Notes: generated by a model not told the origin, from the letters alone. A DNA stretch of 64,000 nucleotides from Cryobacterium ruanii (GCF_004404055.1 NZ_SOHK01000004.1:1-64000); one strand, 5' to 3'; positions 25,601 to 35,513 are shown, numbered from the stretch's first letter. Made by a program: numbers and translations.

Positions 25601-28210
25601 TTATGTAGTCGCTTTCCCGCCTAGAACACTAACCACACGACTCTTGGCCTTGCTAGCCAACATCGTGACCCCGCCCTCGGTGACGTAATACCGGATGAGC
25701 GCCACCTCGCGGGCGAGGCCAGTTGATGTCGTCGCGGCTTCATGCAATCTGCCCTCTGGAGTCGACCTCGTTAGGGCACTCTTGCGAACAGAACGCACAC
25801 GTTCGACGCGTTGACCAGCAAGGCGGGTTGCACGATCCGGTGCAATCTGCGGATCGCGGCAGAACTCTATCAACGGGCGAAGCGCTTCAGCCCAAGTGAA
25901 CTGCTCGCGCACCTCTAGCACGGCAGCGTGAGCATTCCTTTTTATCTCGTCGTCGTAGAGCACCTTTATAAGGGCGTCGGCCAGCGCTTCGACATTCCGC
26001 TCCGGTACCGAGATACCCATTCCGGTGCGCTCCACGAGGTCACCGAATCCATCACCGTTAGTCGTGACAATTGGCAGTTCTGCCCACATATAGTCCAGAA
26101 TTCGAGTCCTGAAGGAGAAGGTCGTTTCAATGTGGGCGTAGTGGGTGCTGACACCGGCATCGGCCTCGAGAAGGTAGTTTTGCCGATCATCGAGCGCAAC
26201 CCACTGCTCATTGAAGAAGACATTTTTACCCGCGAGCCCGAGTTGCTCAACCAAGTCACGGGTCTTCGACACGATTTCCATTTCAGGTACGTCTGGGTTC
26301 GGATGCGCGACACCGAGGAAAAAGAGTCGAACGTCGGGATGCGTCTCAGCGACCCGCCCGATCGCACGGATAAGGGTGAGCGTATCGAACCAGTTGTAGA
26401 TCCCACCGCCCCAGATAACGACCTTGTCGTCCTTGCCGATTCCTGGAACAACCCCGCGTATCGCTTCACGCGTATGTACCGGCGACTGTGCATCCATCCC
26501 GAACGGCGCAATTGCAATGAGGCCTTCGAGGTTCTCGTCGGCGGAATACGTGTGCGGGTTGACGCGACCCAGCGCAGTGAGCTGACCCAACCAAAACATG
26601 CGCTGCCGATCGGAAGCACACAGGAAAAAATCTCCCCGTTCCAATTGCTGATTGAGTACGTCGTTCGCACCACGCACCTGGGCGACCCAGCTCTCTGTTC
26701 CAAATTCCCGCCCCTGCTCAAGCTGCTCTAGGTGCATGGGATCGTAGAGGTCAGCGACGATGATTTTGTCTGAATCAAGGAGGGTTTTAAAATGGTGCAG
26801 GGCGTGACCCTGGAAAACGATTACGTCAGCCCACCCTTCATGCACCTTCATGTCGCGCTCGTTGCCGAGACGCACTCGAGACACCTCGAACAAATCCGAT
26901 GATCGGCTGGCGACGTTCCAAGTGACCAAACGTACGTCGTTTTCAGTTGAGAGAGCTTCAGAAATTTTCCAAGCGCGCATGGCCGGTCCGGCCATTTTTT
27001 GACCCAAGGAATCCCCGGTTACGACCAAAATGCGTCGGCGTTCTTTTAGCGAATCAATGTGGAAGCTGGATACGATGCGCTCGAGACCATCAGTGAAGTG
27101 TGCAGCATCGAAAAGGGGCGTAAACATGTCCCCGAAGAGGCGAAAAAGCTCGGAATCAGTCTTCGTTCGGCGCGACTGAAGATTCACCCGATCGATTTCC
27201 AAATTTGGCAGGTTCGCTACGAATTGATCTATGGCAAAGAAACCGGCGATGGCTTCCTTGTCAACCTCCATAGTCGGGTCAAATTCGTCGGAAGAGCCCG
27301 TGAAGCGTCGGATGTCAAAGGATTCAGAGTCGAGTCCACTCTTCGCGATAGAACGTCGCGCAGACAGGGCTAAGGCTGCGGGAAGGAAAGTTGCCAGGGA
27401 TTCGGCGGACAGATTTTTGTAGAGCATGAACAGTGCATTGCGCTCAAGCAGATACATCTCACGGTACTGTCCGAAGCTTTTCATCGAACCGTGGTGCTTG
27501 TGGAAAACCTTTGACGCGGGCGCGTATCGAACGCGGTATCCGAGCAAGTTGAGGCGCCATCCTAGATCTACGTCGTCGTAGAACATGAACATCCGCTCGT
27601 CAAAACCTCCTACGGATCTGAAGACTTCGCCACGAACGAACAAGGCTGAACCTGTGCCAAAAAGGATGTCTCGGGGGCGGTCGAACCTCACATCGTCCAG
27701 CTCAGTCACGTGGTCTTTGTAACCCATCCCGAACCACGTAACACTGCCACCCACAAAATCAACGTGGGTACCTTCCCAGTTGAGAACCTTGCTTCCCACG
27801 GCTGCGACCTGCGGGCTGATCTCAAACTGTTTGATGGCTCCGCGAATCCAACCGGCGTCGGGCTTCGCGTCATTGTTGAGAAACGCAACGAATTCGCCTT
27901 TGGCGTGGCTAGCTCCCAGGTTACTTCCGCCGGTGAAGCCAAGGTTCTCATCCGACACAATGAGCTGCACGCTGGGCATCTCCGTCATCGCGGCTCGAAT
28001 CGAGTTTTCGCTGTCATCTCCCGAACCGTTTTCAACGACAATGATCTCGAGGCGATCAGCGGGCCAATCCACGCCGATCAGGGTGCGAACGCATTCGAGC
28101 GTGTCGGCCGCGCCACGAAAGTTGACGATAATGACTGACACGAATCCGGGCTTAAACTCTGGCACACGACACTCCAAGAACTCGGTAGTCGGCTGTCGGA
28201 TGTCGATCAC
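25601..28210 (-). CDS. Bifunctional GT2-GT4 glycosyltransferase (second paralogue)
   Basis: 869 residues. The GT2 domain (residues about 20-280) shows VSVIIVNFRGAADTLECVRT, NNDAKPDAGW and GGFDERMFMFYDDVDLGWRL. The GT4 domain (about 395-800) shows ILVVTGDSLGQKMAGPAMRA, VADLYDPMHLEQLEQGREF, FLCASDRQRMFWLGQLTALG, and VVIWGGGIYNWFDTLTLIRA. Each block lines up with the enzyme at 12555-15041, differing mainly at the termini, so this is a duplication followed by divergence. Both run leftward. A start at GTG 14 residues inside, before PEFKPGFVSV, is also possible. The two enzymes may add different sugars in one alternating backbone. Confidence 0.88.
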   Translation of the reverse strand: MIDIRQPTTEFLECRVPEFKPGFVSVIIVNFRGAADTLECVRTLIGVDWPADRLEIIVVENGSGDDSENSIRAAMTEMPSVQLIVSDENLGFTGGSNLGASHAKGEFVAFLNNDAKPDAGWIRGAIKQFEISPQVAAVGSKVLNWEGTHVDFVGGSVTWFGMGYKDHVTELDDVRFDRPRDILFGTGSALFVRGEVFRSVGGFDERMFMFYDDVDLGWRLNLLGYRVRYAPASKVFHKHHGSMKSFGQYREMYLLERNALFMLYKNLSAESLATFLPAALALSARRSIAKSGLDSESFDIRRFTGSSDEFDPTMEVDKEAIAGFFAIDQFVANLPNLEIDRVNLQSRRTKTDSELFRLFGDMFTPLFDAAHFTDGLERIVSSFHIDSLKERRRILVVTGDSLGQKMAGPAMRAWKISEALSTENDVRLVTWNVASRSSDLFEVSRVRLGNERDMKVHEGWADVIVFQGHALHHFKTLLDSDKIIVADLYDPMHLEQLEQGREFGTESWVAQVRGANDVLNQQLERGDFFLCASDRQRMFWLGQLTALGRVNPHTYSADENLEGLIAIAPFGMDAQSPVHTREAIRGVVPGIGKDDKVVIWGGGIYNWFDTLTLIRAIGRVAETHPDVRLFFLGVAHPNPDVPEMEIVSKTRDLVEQLGLAGKNVFFNEQWVALDDRQNYLLEADAGVSTHYAHIETTFSFRTRILDYMWAELPIVTTNGDGFGDLVERTGMGISVPERNVEALADALIKVLYDDEIKRNAHAAVLEVREQFTWAEALRPLIEFCRDPQIAPDRATRLAGQRVERVRSVRKSALTRSTPEGRLHEAATTSTGLAREVALIRYYVTEGGVTMLASKAKSRVVSVLGGKATT

Positions 28211-28388
28211 GAGTGGATGGCGTCCGCACCAACGGGGGCGGCCGGGAAGATTCCCGCATCGCTACTCCACTATAACTAATGCGATCTGTGCCGGTCTGAT
28301 TTCATGTCCGGTCGATGAATCAAAATATCGGGGATTCCAACGAAACGGACACGAGGTCAACTTACAGTCGTTGTTGCGATTGCTCAAC

Positions 28389-28784
28389 ATGAGTGCACCG
28401 GCTAGGTTCGTATCCGAACCGTGGTGTAAGAGTGTGACGATCCGTGTTGCGTGTGCAGATTCAGGACTGGTCCCCATCGGGAATCTCGAGTTCGGGGACG
28501 TTTCTCCGGAAGCTGTCTCTGTATCCGGTTGGGCCTTGGACCCGGAGACCGCCGCCCCACTTAGCGTGCACTCTTATGTCGACGCCGCGAGTACAGCACA
28601 CGTCGCGGACAAGGCCCGCACCGACGTCGGAGCAACATATCCTACTTACGGCGGAAATCATGGCTTCACTGAAACCGTCGCGGCAGCATCGGGTCCACGA
28701 ACGGTTCGTGTCTCCGGCATCAACAATGGAACGGGAGGCCACACCCTCATCGGGTGCAAGACCGTAAACTCCCCCAGTGAGTAG
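28389..28784 (+). pseudogene. Orphan C-terminal domain of an actinobacterial surface protein
   Basis: The 131-residue frame holds one good domain in its last 100 residues: FGDVSPEAVSVSGWALDPET, then ARTDVGATYPTYGGNHGF and VSGINNGTGGHTLIGCKTV. The GWALDP, RxDVxxxYP, NHGF and INxGxG-x5-GC motifs recur at the C-termini of secreted actinobacterial proteins. No signal peptide or upstream catalytic domain is present. The fragment is probably the tail of a larger gene lost when the locus was rearranged. A short standalone protein cannot be excluded. Confidence 0.6.
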
Positions 28785-29008
28785 AACGCGGATGTCGCCT
28801 CGCAGAGAATCGATCTGGACCGAGTTCAGATTATCTGGCCGTTGCTCGCCTTCAGCGAATGATTATTGACGTTTGTCGGGTTGATTATTGCGACAATTCG
28901 CTGTGAGTGCTTTGAATGCCTCTATCGGTTCGCTTACGTTCTGACCACGGGCAATGGGTAAGGTGGACTCGGTTCTTTTTTCGCCTACAGACAAGGTCAC
29001 TGCCACCT

Positions 29009-29995
29009 ATGAAGATTCTCGTCACCGGCGGCGCCGGTTTTATCGGCTCCAACTTTGTTCGACGCACGATTGAAGACAAGTATCCGGGCCTTGAGGGCGC
29101 CGAGGTTGTCGTGCTTGACGCCCTGACCTACTCGGGCAACCTCGAAAACCTTGCCCCGATCGCCGATTCTCCGCGATACTCCTTTGTGCACGGCGACATC
29201 CGCGACGGCAAGCTGCTCGACACCCTGTTCCCCGGGCTCGACGCGGTGGTGCACTTCGCCGCCGAATCGCACGTGGACCGCTCCGTGATGGACTCGACGA
29301 TCTTCGTCGAGACCAACGTTCTCGGCACCCAGCAGCTGCTCGATGCGGCGCTGCGCCACAAGCTGGCCCGGTTCGTGCACGTCTCCACCGACGAGGTCTA
29401 CGGCTCCATCGCCGAAGGCTCCTGGAACGAGGAGCGGGCCCTCGAACCCAACTCCCCCTACAGCGCGTCGAAGGCCGGCAGCGACCTGCTCGCCCGCAGC
29501 TACCACCGCACCCACGGCCTCAACGTGTCGATCACCCGGTGCTCGAACAACTACGGCCCGTACCACTTTCCCGAAAAAGTCATCCCGCTCTTCGTCAGCA
29601 ACCTGATCGACGACCTGCACGTTCCCCTCTACGGCGAGGGCAACAACATTCGCGACTGGCTGCACGTGGACGACCACACCCGCGCTATCGCCATGGTGCT
29701 CGTTGGCGGCCGCGCCGGCGAGATCTACAACATCGGCGGCGGCACCGAGCTCACCAATAAGGAGCTCACCCAGCTGCTGCTCGACTCGACCGGCAAGGAC
29801 TGGTCCTATGTTGACCGCGTCGCGGACCGGCTCGGCCACGACCTGCGCTACTCGGTGGACATCTCGAAGATTCAGGCCGAACTCGGCTATGCCCCCGAGG
29901 TTCCGTTCGAACAGGGCCTCGCCGATGTTGTGCAGTGGTACCGCGACAACCGCCAGTGGTGGGAACCGCTCAAGGCTCGTGCGGCGCTGAACTAA
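29009..29995 (+). CDS. rmlB: dTDP-glucose 4,6-dehydratase
   Basis: 328 residues from ATG 29009, where [20 protein letters not shown] fits the family start. The extended-SDR motifs are the GxxGxxG just named, VVHFAAESHVDRSVMDS, the Thr of VSTDEVYGSI and the catalytic YSASKAGSD. NNYGPYHFPEKVIPLFVSNL and LYGEGNNIRDWLHVDDHTRA confirm RmlB over other epimerases. It makes dTDP-4-dehydro-6-deoxyglucose. TAAGGT near 28,957 is a possible -10 box. From here on base composition and codon use turn strongly G+C rich. Confidence 0.95.
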   Translation: MKILVTGGAGFIGSNFVRRTIEDKYPGLEGAEVVVLDALTYSGNLENLAPIADSPRYSFVHGDIRDGKLLDTLFPGLDAVVHFAAESHVDRSVMDSTIFVETNVLGTQQLLDAALRHKLARFVHVSTDEVYGSIAEGSWNEERALEPNSPYSASKAGSDLLARSYHRTHGLNVSITRCSNNYGPYHFPEKVIPLFVSNLIDDLHVPLYGEGNNIRDWLHVDDHTRAIAMVLVGGRAGEIYNIGGGTELTNKELTQLLLDSTGKDWSYVDRVADRLGHDLRYSVDISKIQAELGYAPEVPFEQGLADVVQWYRDNRQWWEPLKARAALN

Positions 29996-29996
29996 C

Positions 29997-30851
29997 ATGA
30001 CCCGTTATTTGATCACCGGGGCCACCGGCATGCTGGGCCGCGACCTGCAGACGGCTCTGGCCGGACGCGACGTGACGGCCCTCGGCCGGAGCGACCTCGA
30101 CGTGACCGATCTCGCCGCGGTCACGTCCGCCGTCGCCGGGCACGACGTCATCATCAACTGCGCCGCGTACACCAAGGTCGACGACGCCGAAACGAACGAA
30201 GACGAGGCCTACGCCGTGAACGCGGTGGGGCCGCGGAACCTGGCGGTGGCGGCATCCGCTGTGCCGGCGACGCTCGTGCAGATTTCAACGGACTACGTCT
30301 TTGACGGCAGCGCGACCACGCCCTTTGCCGAGAACACGCCGCACAGCCCGATCTCGGCCTACGGCCGCACCAAGGCGGCCGGTGAGGAGTTCGTGCTCGC
30401 TGAAAACGGCGCGCGCAGCTACATCGTGCGCACCGCCTGGCTGTACGGCAAGAATGGGCCTAACTTCGCCAAGACCATGCTCAAGGCCGCTGGCACGCGC
30501 GACACGCTGAACGTCGTCAACGACCAGGTAGGCCAGCCCACCTGGACGGTGGACTTGGCCGCGCAGATCGTGCTGCTGCTCGACTCCGACGCGCCCGCTG
30601 GCATCTACCACGGCACGAACTCCGGCATGGCGTCGAAGTTCGACCAGGCCCGAGACGTCTTCGCCCTCGCCGGACTCGACCCGGAGCGCGTGCTGCCGAC
30701 CGACAGCTCGGCCTTTGTGCTTCCGGCACCGCGGCCGGCCTACTCGGTGCTCGGCCACGCCAATTGGGCTGGCGCCGGGCTGGCGCCGATGCGCAGCTGG
30801 CAGCAGGCCCAGGCTGCGGCCTTCGCCGCCGGAGTTTTCGAGACAGCATGA
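29997..30851 (+). CDS. rmlD: dTDP-4-dehydrorhamnose reductase
   Basis: 284 residues. YLITGATGMLGRDLQTALAG is the NAD(P)-binding motif. VIINCAAYTKVDDAETNEDE, VQISTDYVFDG and the catalytic YGRTKAAGEEFV (Tyr-x3-Lys) are RmlD signatures, and RTAWLYGKNGPNFAKTML follows. It reduces dTDP-4-dehydro-L-rhamnose to dTDP-L-rhamnose. The ATG is one base after the rmlB stop, and its own stop overlaps the start of the next glycosyltransferase (ATGA). The three genes form an operon. Confidence 0.95.
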   Translation: MTRYLITGATGMLGRDLQTALAGRDVTALGRSDLDVTDLAAVTSAVAGHDVIINCAAYTKVDDAETNEDEAYAVNAVGPRNLAVAASAVPATLVQISTDYVFDGSATTPFAENTPHSPISAYGRTKAAGEEFVLAENGARSYIVRTAWLYGKNGPNFAKTMLKAAGTRDTLNVVNDQVGQPTWTVDLAAQIVLLLDSDAPAGIYHGTNSGMASKFDQARDVFALAGLDPERVLPTDSSAFVLPAPRPAYSVLGHANWAGAGLAPMRSWQQAQAAAFAAGVFETA

Positions 30852-31990
30852 TCACCCTGCGGGTAGTCGTCGACCAGATGGTCGCCCCGGTGCCGGGAGG
30901 CATCGGGCGTTACACCGAGGAACTCACCCGCGCGCTGATCGCTAGCGCTCCGGCCGAGTGTGACGTTGAGGGTATCGTCTCATCTTCGACCCCCGCACAG
31001 TACGAACTGATCGAAGCCGCCCTGCCCGGCCTGGGCAATCTGCACAAAACCACGCTGGCGCGCCGCGAGCTTGCCGCGGCCTGGGCGCTCGGCGTGACGG
31101 CATCGTCGGGCACCGGCCTTATCCACGCACCGGGGCTGCTTGCGCCGCTGCGCCGCCATAATCGTGCCGACGATGGCACCCAGATCGCGGTGACGCTGCA
31201 CGACGTGCTCGCCTGGACGCATCCGTCGTCGCTGACCCCGGCAACCGTGGCCTGGACCAAGGGCATGCTCAAGCGCGCCCGCAAGCATGCCGACGCCATT
31301 GTCGTGCCGAGCCATGCCGTGGCACGCCAGCTGACCGAGATCATGGACCTCGGCGACCGCGTGCGAGTGATCGGCGGCGCCGTTGGACGCGGGCTCGCGT
31401 TGCCGGCCATTCCCCTGGTCGAGGAGCGCCTGCAGGCGCTGGGGCTGCCGTCGCAATATTTGCTGACCTCGGGGTCGCTCGACCCACGCAAGGCCGTGAC
31501 CGCGTTGATCACGGCGCTCGGGCTACCGGGTGCGCCGGACCTGCCGCTGATCGTGCTCGGTCCCGATACCTGGGGCGAGCTCGACCTCGCGTCGGTCGCC
31601 GATGAAGCCGGGCTCGCACCGGGCCGTGTGCGTGCCCTGTCGGGGCTGAGCGACTCCGACCTGGCCGTGGTGATCGCCCGGGCAAGCGTCTTTGTGTATC
31701 CGAGCCTGGAAGAAGGCTTCGCGCTGCCGATCATCGAGGCGTTCCATCTCGGCACGCCCGTCGTGCACTCCGACGCCCCGGCCCTGCTCGAAGCAGCCGG
31801 TGACGCCGGTGTTGCGGTCGAGCGATCGGATCCGAAGGAATACCCCGGCCGGCTCATTGACGCGATCAACCGGGTGCTCGGCGACAGCGTGCTGCGGGGC
31901 CGCATGACTGTCTTTGGCGGCGACCGCTCGCGGGCGTTCAGCTGGCGGGACTCCGCCGAGCGGGTCTGGCAGTTGCACGCGGACCTGTAG
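30848..31990 (+). CDS. Glycosyltransferase family 4 (mannosyltransferase-like)
   Basis: 380 residues from ATG 30848, overlapping the rmlD stop by four bases. The N-terminal acceptor domain begins VVVDQMVAPVPGGIGRYTEE, and the linker has VTLHDVLAWTHPSSLTPATV. The donor domain shows YLLTSGSLDPRKAVTALITA and FVYPSLEEGFALPIIEAFHL, the EEGFxLPxxEA signature of mannosyl/rhamnosyl transferases of family 4. It is placed between rmlD and a GtrA protein in one transcription unit. It probably adds an early sugar of the surface glycan. Confidence 0.87.
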   Translation: MITLRVVVDQMVAPVPGGIGRYTEELTRALIASAPAECDVEGIVSSSTPAQYELIEAALPGLGNLHKTTLARRELAAAWALGVTASSGTGLIHAPGLLAPLRRHNRADDGTQIAVTLHDVLAWTHPSSLTPATVAWTKGMLKRARKHADAIVVPSHAVARQLTEIMDLGDRVRVIGGAVGRGLALPAIPLVEERLQALGLPSQYLLTSGSLDPRKAVTALITALGLPGAPDLPLIVLGPDTWGELDLASVADEAGLAPGRVRALSGLSDSDLAVVIARASVFVYPSLEEGFALPIIEAFHLGTPVVHSDAPALLEAAGDAGVAVERSDPKEYPGRLIDAINRVLGDSVLRGRMTVFGGDRSRAFSWRDSAERVWQLHADL

Positions 31991-31996
31991 TTCAAA

Positions 31997-32404
31997 GTGC
32001 GCTTCCTACGAGACCAGCGCGTGCGCTTTCTCGCGGTCGGAGCCACCAACACGCTCGTTGGCTACGTGGTCTTCTCGGCTTTCACCCTCTGGGTTTTCAC
32101 GGATGTCTACCTCGGCTACCTGCTCAGCCTCGCGCTCTCGTACGTGGTCGGCATCACCCTCGCCTTCGTGCTGTACCGACGCTTCGTGTTCGTGGTGCAT
32201 GGCCACCTGCTGCGAGACTTCGCCCGGTTCGTGAGCGTCTACCTGATTGCGATCGGCATCAACGCCGCTGCACTGCCGCTGCTGGTCGAGGTGGCCCGGG
32301 TGCCGCCGCTGCTGGCCCAGCTGATCATTCTCGCGTTCACGACGCTGCTGAGCTTCTTCGGGCACAAGAAGTTCTCGTTTCGCCGCAGTGAGCCGACCGA
32401 CTAG
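31997..32404 (+). CDS. GtrA-family membrane protein
   Basis: 135 residues from GTG 31997. Four hydrophobic spans make up nearly the whole chain, opening with RFLAVGATNTLVGYVVFSAF, the GtrA signature. The RRFVF motif follows the second span, and the C-terminus is HKKFSFRRS. GtrA proteins are proposed to flip or hold polyprenyl-linked sugars. Here it is six bases after a glycosyltransferase in the rmlB operon. A second GtrA gene occurs at 35640. Confidence 0.85.
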   Translation: MRFLRDQRVRFLAVGATNTLVGYVVFSAFTLWVFTDVYLGYLLSLALSYVVGITLAFVLYRRFVFVVHGHLLRDFARFVSVYLIAIGINAAALPLLVEVARVPPLLAQLIILAFTTLLSFFGHKKFSFRRSEPTD

Positions 32405-32459
32405 CGGGCGTCGGGCTACGGGCGTCGGGCGTCGGGCGTCGGGCTACGAGCTACGGCGC
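32405..32459. repeat. Short degenerate repeat between GtrA and LCP genes
   Basis: The convergent gap is made of GGGCGTC and GGGCTACG words: about four GGGCGTC copies and two CGGGCTACG copies in 45 bases. It is slippage-prone simple sequence. No terminator stem is seen. Confidence 0.6.
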
Positions 32460-33815
32460 GGGTGTGGCCCTGGGCGCTGGGGCCAGGGCCGCGGCGATCA
32501 TGGCCTGGATGGCGGCATAGTCGGGGTCTTCGGGGTCGACGCCGTTCTCGGGAATCAACGGCACCGATTGCACCGGCAATTCCTTGGTCTTGGCGGCGAG
32601 ATTCACGAAATAGCCGAGCATGCCCTGCGGCACGTCGGTCTTGACGACGCGGGTGCCTGCGGCGGCCACGCCCTGAAACTTGGTGAGCACGTTCGCCGGG
32701 CTGGCCTGCGCGAGCAGGGCCTCCTGCATCTGGGTCTGGCGCTGCATACGGTCGTAGTCGCTCGTGCCGTGCCGGGAGCGGGCAAACCAGAGGGCGTGGT
32801 AGCCGTCCATGTGCTGCATTCCCGGCTCAAACCAGAACAAGACTTCGCTGAAACTCTCGTCGGTGTGCACCGGCACGCGGTTCTGCACATCGATGTCGAC
32901 GCCGCCGAGCGCGTCGATGAGGTCGGAGAAGCCCTGCATGTCGATGAGAACGAAGTATTGAATCGTCAGTCCGGTTATGCCCTGCGCCGCCTCGAGCGTG
33001 GCCTGAATGCCCGGGGAGCTGCCCTCGGCGGTCGCGTTCGGGTAGTACTCGGGGCGTTTCAACTCGGCCTCAGTGAAGATGGAGTTGAGCATGCAGGCCG
33101 ATACGTCGCATCCGTCGATGGAACCGTAGCCCTCGGGGTAGAGCGCTCCGAGCGAGGAACCGGCCGAGAACGGCACGTCCTCCAGGTTGCGCGGCAGGCT
33201 GATGGTCGTGGCCTGTCCGGTCGTGGCGTCGATGCTGACCACGGAGAGGCTGTCGGGGCGGAGGCCGTCACGGTCTGCACCGGCGTCACCGCCGAGCAAC
33301 AGGATGTTGTATCGACCGTCGACCGGAGGTTCGCTCGGGCCTGCAACGAAGACGGAGGAGAGGAATCCGCTCGCCGAGGTGGCGACGAAGGCACCGTAGC
33401 CCGCAGTGCCGCAGACAACGACCATGAGCGCCGCCGAAAATGCAGCGATGAGCGGGCGGGCGCCGGGCGCGGCCTTCACCAGGTTGATCAAGCCGAGGGT
33501 GTTGACGGTGAGCACGAGCCAGGTGAGCGCGTAGAACGCGAGCACCACGGCGGCCGCCCAGAGGCCAATGGTGTTCGTGAACACGGTGAGCACAACAGTG
33601 GGCCACAGCAGGTAGATAGCGCCAGCGATGATCGCGATGGTAATCAGAATGAGCGTGGCGCGAAGGCCGAACCGGCCGAGCCGACGGTTGCCAGCGAGTA
33701 CCTGCGCCGACCCGGGGAGCACGAAATTGAGTACGACAAGCCACCACGCACGCGTTGTCATTATGCGCGTGGAGCCGGAATTCGGGTGCCGGATCGGGTC
33801 GGAAACACTACTCAT
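32451..33815 (-). CDS. LytR-CpsA-Psr (LCP) family glycopolymer-peptidoglycan ligase
   Basis: 454 residues. A short cytoplasmic tail leads into four membrane spans up to about residue 145, more than the single span of most LCP proteins. The extracellular LCP domain follows: [60 protein letters not shown] and [20 protein letters not shown] (conserved Arg, Asp and Arg). LCP enzymes move undecaprenyl-pyrophosphate-linked glycopolymers onto peptidoglycan. Place next to the rhamnose genes fits that. ATG 33815 overlaps the purE stop. Confidence 0.9.
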   Translation of the reverse strand: MSSVSDPIRHPNSGSTRIMTTRAWWLVVLNFVLPGSAQVLAGNRRLGRFGLRATLILITIAIIAGAIYLLWPTVVLTVFTNTIGLWAAAVVLAFYALTWLVLTVNTLGLINLVKAAPGARPLIAAFSAALMVVVCGTAGYGAFVATSASGFLSSVFVAGPSEPPVDGRYNILLLGGDAGADRDGLRPDSLSVVSIDATTGQATTISLPRNLEDVPFSAGSSLGALYPEGYGSIDGCDVSACMLNSIFTEAELKRPEYYPNATAEGSSPGIQATLEAAQGITGLTIQYFVLIDMQGFSDLIDALGGVDIDVQNRVPVHTDESFSEVLFWFEPGMQHMDGYHALWFARSRHGTSDYDRMQRQTQMQEALLAQASPANVLTKFQGVAAAGTRVVKTDVPQGMLGYFVNLAAKTKELPVQSVPLIPENGVDPEDPDYAAIQAMIAAALAPAPRATPAP

Positions 33816-34345
33816 AATCGCGTTTGAAGGTCCCGGTTCTTCTGCTCGACCAGGTCGGCGAGTGCTTTGGAATAGTCTTCGAGCTTCAGTCGCAGCCTGT
33901 CATCACTCGTAGCGAGAATTTTGATGGCGATGAGTGCGGCGTTCTTGGCCCCGCCGATCGACACGGTCGCGACGGGCACGCCGGCCGGCATCTGCACGAT
34001 CGACAGCAGCGAGTCGAGGCCGTCGAGCAGCCCGAGCGGAACGGGCACCCCCACTACGGGCAGCGTCGTCATGGCGGCGAGCATGCCGGGCAGGTGCGCG
34101 GCTCCCCCGGCTCCGGCGATGATCACCTTGAGGCCGCGGGCCTGCGCGCTGCGGCCATAGTCGAGCATCTTTTCGGGGGTGCGGTGCGCCGAGACTACCT
34201 GCACCTCGTGCGCCACACCGAAGTCCTTGAGGGTTTGCACGGCTGCGCTCATGACGGTGAAGTCGGAGTCGCTGCCCATGACCAGGCCGACGAGCGGCGC
34301 GCCGGAGTTCGTGGGCACGCTGGAAGGCTCGAAATTGTCTGGCAC
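33812..34345 (-). CDS. purE: N5-carboxyaminoimidazole ribonucleotide mutase
   Basis: 177 residues, class I PurE size. [40 protein letters not shown] and [20 protein letters not shown] hold the catalytic Ser/Asp and His region (SAHRTP) and the substrate loop. It converts N5-CAIR to CAIR in purine synthesis after PurK. It begins with GTG 13 bases after purK; AGGAT nine or so bases upstream may be a Shine-Dalgarno or part of a TAGGAT -10 box. Confidence 0.95.
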   Translation of the reverse strand: MPDNFEPSSVPTNSGAPLVGLVMGSDSDFTVMSAAVQTLKDFGVAHEVQVVSAHRTPEKMLDYGRSAQARGLKVIIAGAGGAAHLPGMLAAMTTLPVVGVPVPLGLLDGLDSLLSIVQMPAGVPVATVSIGGAKNAALIAIKILATSDDRLRLKLEDYSKALADLVEQKNRDLQTRL

Positions 34346-34358
34346 GCAGATGATCCTA

Positions 34359-35513
34359 TTACGCTTCTATTGGTGCAGTGTCCTGAAAGATTTGTGCCGT
34401 GGCACGCGCCTGGTAGGCAACTTCGTCGAGATCGTCGCCGCCCGCGGTGACGTGGCCCACCTTGCGGCCGGGCCGTGAGGCCTTGCCATAGTTGTGCACT
34501 TTCACGAGCGGATGCTGCGCCAGCGCGCTCGCATACCGGTCACTGAGCGAGCCGGACGCGGGCCCGCCGAAGATGTTGACCATGACCGTCCACGGGTCCC
34601 TGGCACCGGTCGCGCCGAGCGGCAGGTCGAGCACCGCCCGGAGGTGTTGCTCGAACTGGCTCGTCGTGGATCCGTCGATGGACCAGTGACCGCTGTTATG
34701 CGGACGCATCGCCAACTCGTTGATGAGGAGGCGCTCATCCGTTGTCTGAAACAGCTCCACGGCGAGCACCCCGGTGACGCCGATACCCTCGGCCACGGCC
34801 ACGGCGATGTCGGTGGCGACGTCGGCGAGGCGACCGATGGATTGGGGGGCCGGCGCGATGACCTCGGCGCAGACGCCGTCTTTCTGCACGGTCTCGACGA
34901 CCGGCCAGACGGCGATCTCCCCGCTCGGGCGGCGGGCGACCACCTGGGCCAGCTCGCGGCTGAAGTGCACGAGCTCTTCGACCAGCAGGGCACCGTCGTT
35001 GCCGTCTTCGGCGAGCGCCTGAAACCAGTCGTCGACGTCGTGTTCGTGGCTGACCACGCGCACGCCCTTACCGTCATAGCCGCCGCGGGCGGTCTTCACG
35101 ACGGCCCGGCCGCCGTGGTCTTTCAAGAAGTCGGCGAGGCCGGCGGCATCCGTTATGCGCGCCCAGTCCGGCACGGGAAGGCCCATTTCGGCGAGTTTTT
35201 CGCGCATGAGCAGCTTGTCCTGCGCGTAGAGCAGTGCGTCGGGGCCGGGATGCACGGTGACGCCAGCGCGCACGAGTTCGCGCAGAATCTCTTGCGGCAC
35301 GTGTTCGTGGTCGAAGGTGATCACGTCGACGGTCTTCGCGAAGGCGAGCACCGTGGGCAGGTCGCGATAGTCGCCGACGCTGACGGCGGCGAGCGCGGCC
35401 GACATGCCGTCGGCTTCGGCGAGAACCTTGAGCTCGATGCCGAGGTTCACGGCCGCAGGAATCATCATGCGGGCCAGCTGGCCCGCGCCAATCACACCGA
35501 CGGTCAAAGCCAT
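34359..35513 (-). CDS. purK: 5-(carboxyamino)imidazole ribonucleotide synthase
   Basis: 384 residues. The N-terminus [20 protein letters not shown] is the PurK preATP-grasp domain. The ATP-grasp core includes [40 protein letters not shown] and [20 protein letters not shown] (metal-binding Ex...N in NELAxRPHNSGH). [19 protein letters not shown] completes the family. It carboxylates AIR to N5-CAIR with ATP and bicarbonate. It is first in purK-purE-LCP. Confidence 0.95.
   Translation of the reverse strand: MALTVGVIGAGQLARMMIPAAVNLGIELKVLAEADGMSAALAAVSVGDYRDLPTVLAFAKTVDVITFDHEHVPQEILRELVRAGVTVHPGPDALLYAQDKLLMREKLAEMGLPVPDWARITDAAGLADFLKDHGGRAVVKTARGGYDGKGVRVVSHEHDVDDWFQALAEDGNDGALLVEELVHFSRELAQVVARRPSGEIAVWPVVETVQKDGVCAEVIAPAPQSIGRLADVATDIAVAVAEGIGVTGVLAVELFQTTDERLLINELAMRPHNSGHWSIDGSTTSQFEQHLRAVLDLPLGATGARDPWTVMVNIFGGPASGSLSDRYASALAQHPLVKVHNYGKASRPGRKVGHVTAGGDDLDEVAYQARATAQIFQDTAPIEA

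Noticed and set aside
28997-29998. 333-codon minus-strand frame
   Set aside because: Antisense shadow of rmlB, Val/Gly/Glu-rich and without any family motif.
30910-32052. 380-codon minus-strand frame
   Set aside because: Antisense shadow of the GT4 gene; Ser/Arg-rich with no motif.
32388-33827. 479-codon plus-strand frame
   Set aside because: Antisense of the LCP gene, with an Arg/Gly/His-rich composition typical of high-G+C shadows.
34346-34358. TAGGAT as a leaderless -10 box for purE
   Set aside because: The same bases contain AGGAT at a fair Shine-Dalgarno distance and purK lies only 13 bases upstream, so an ordinary operon start is as likely.
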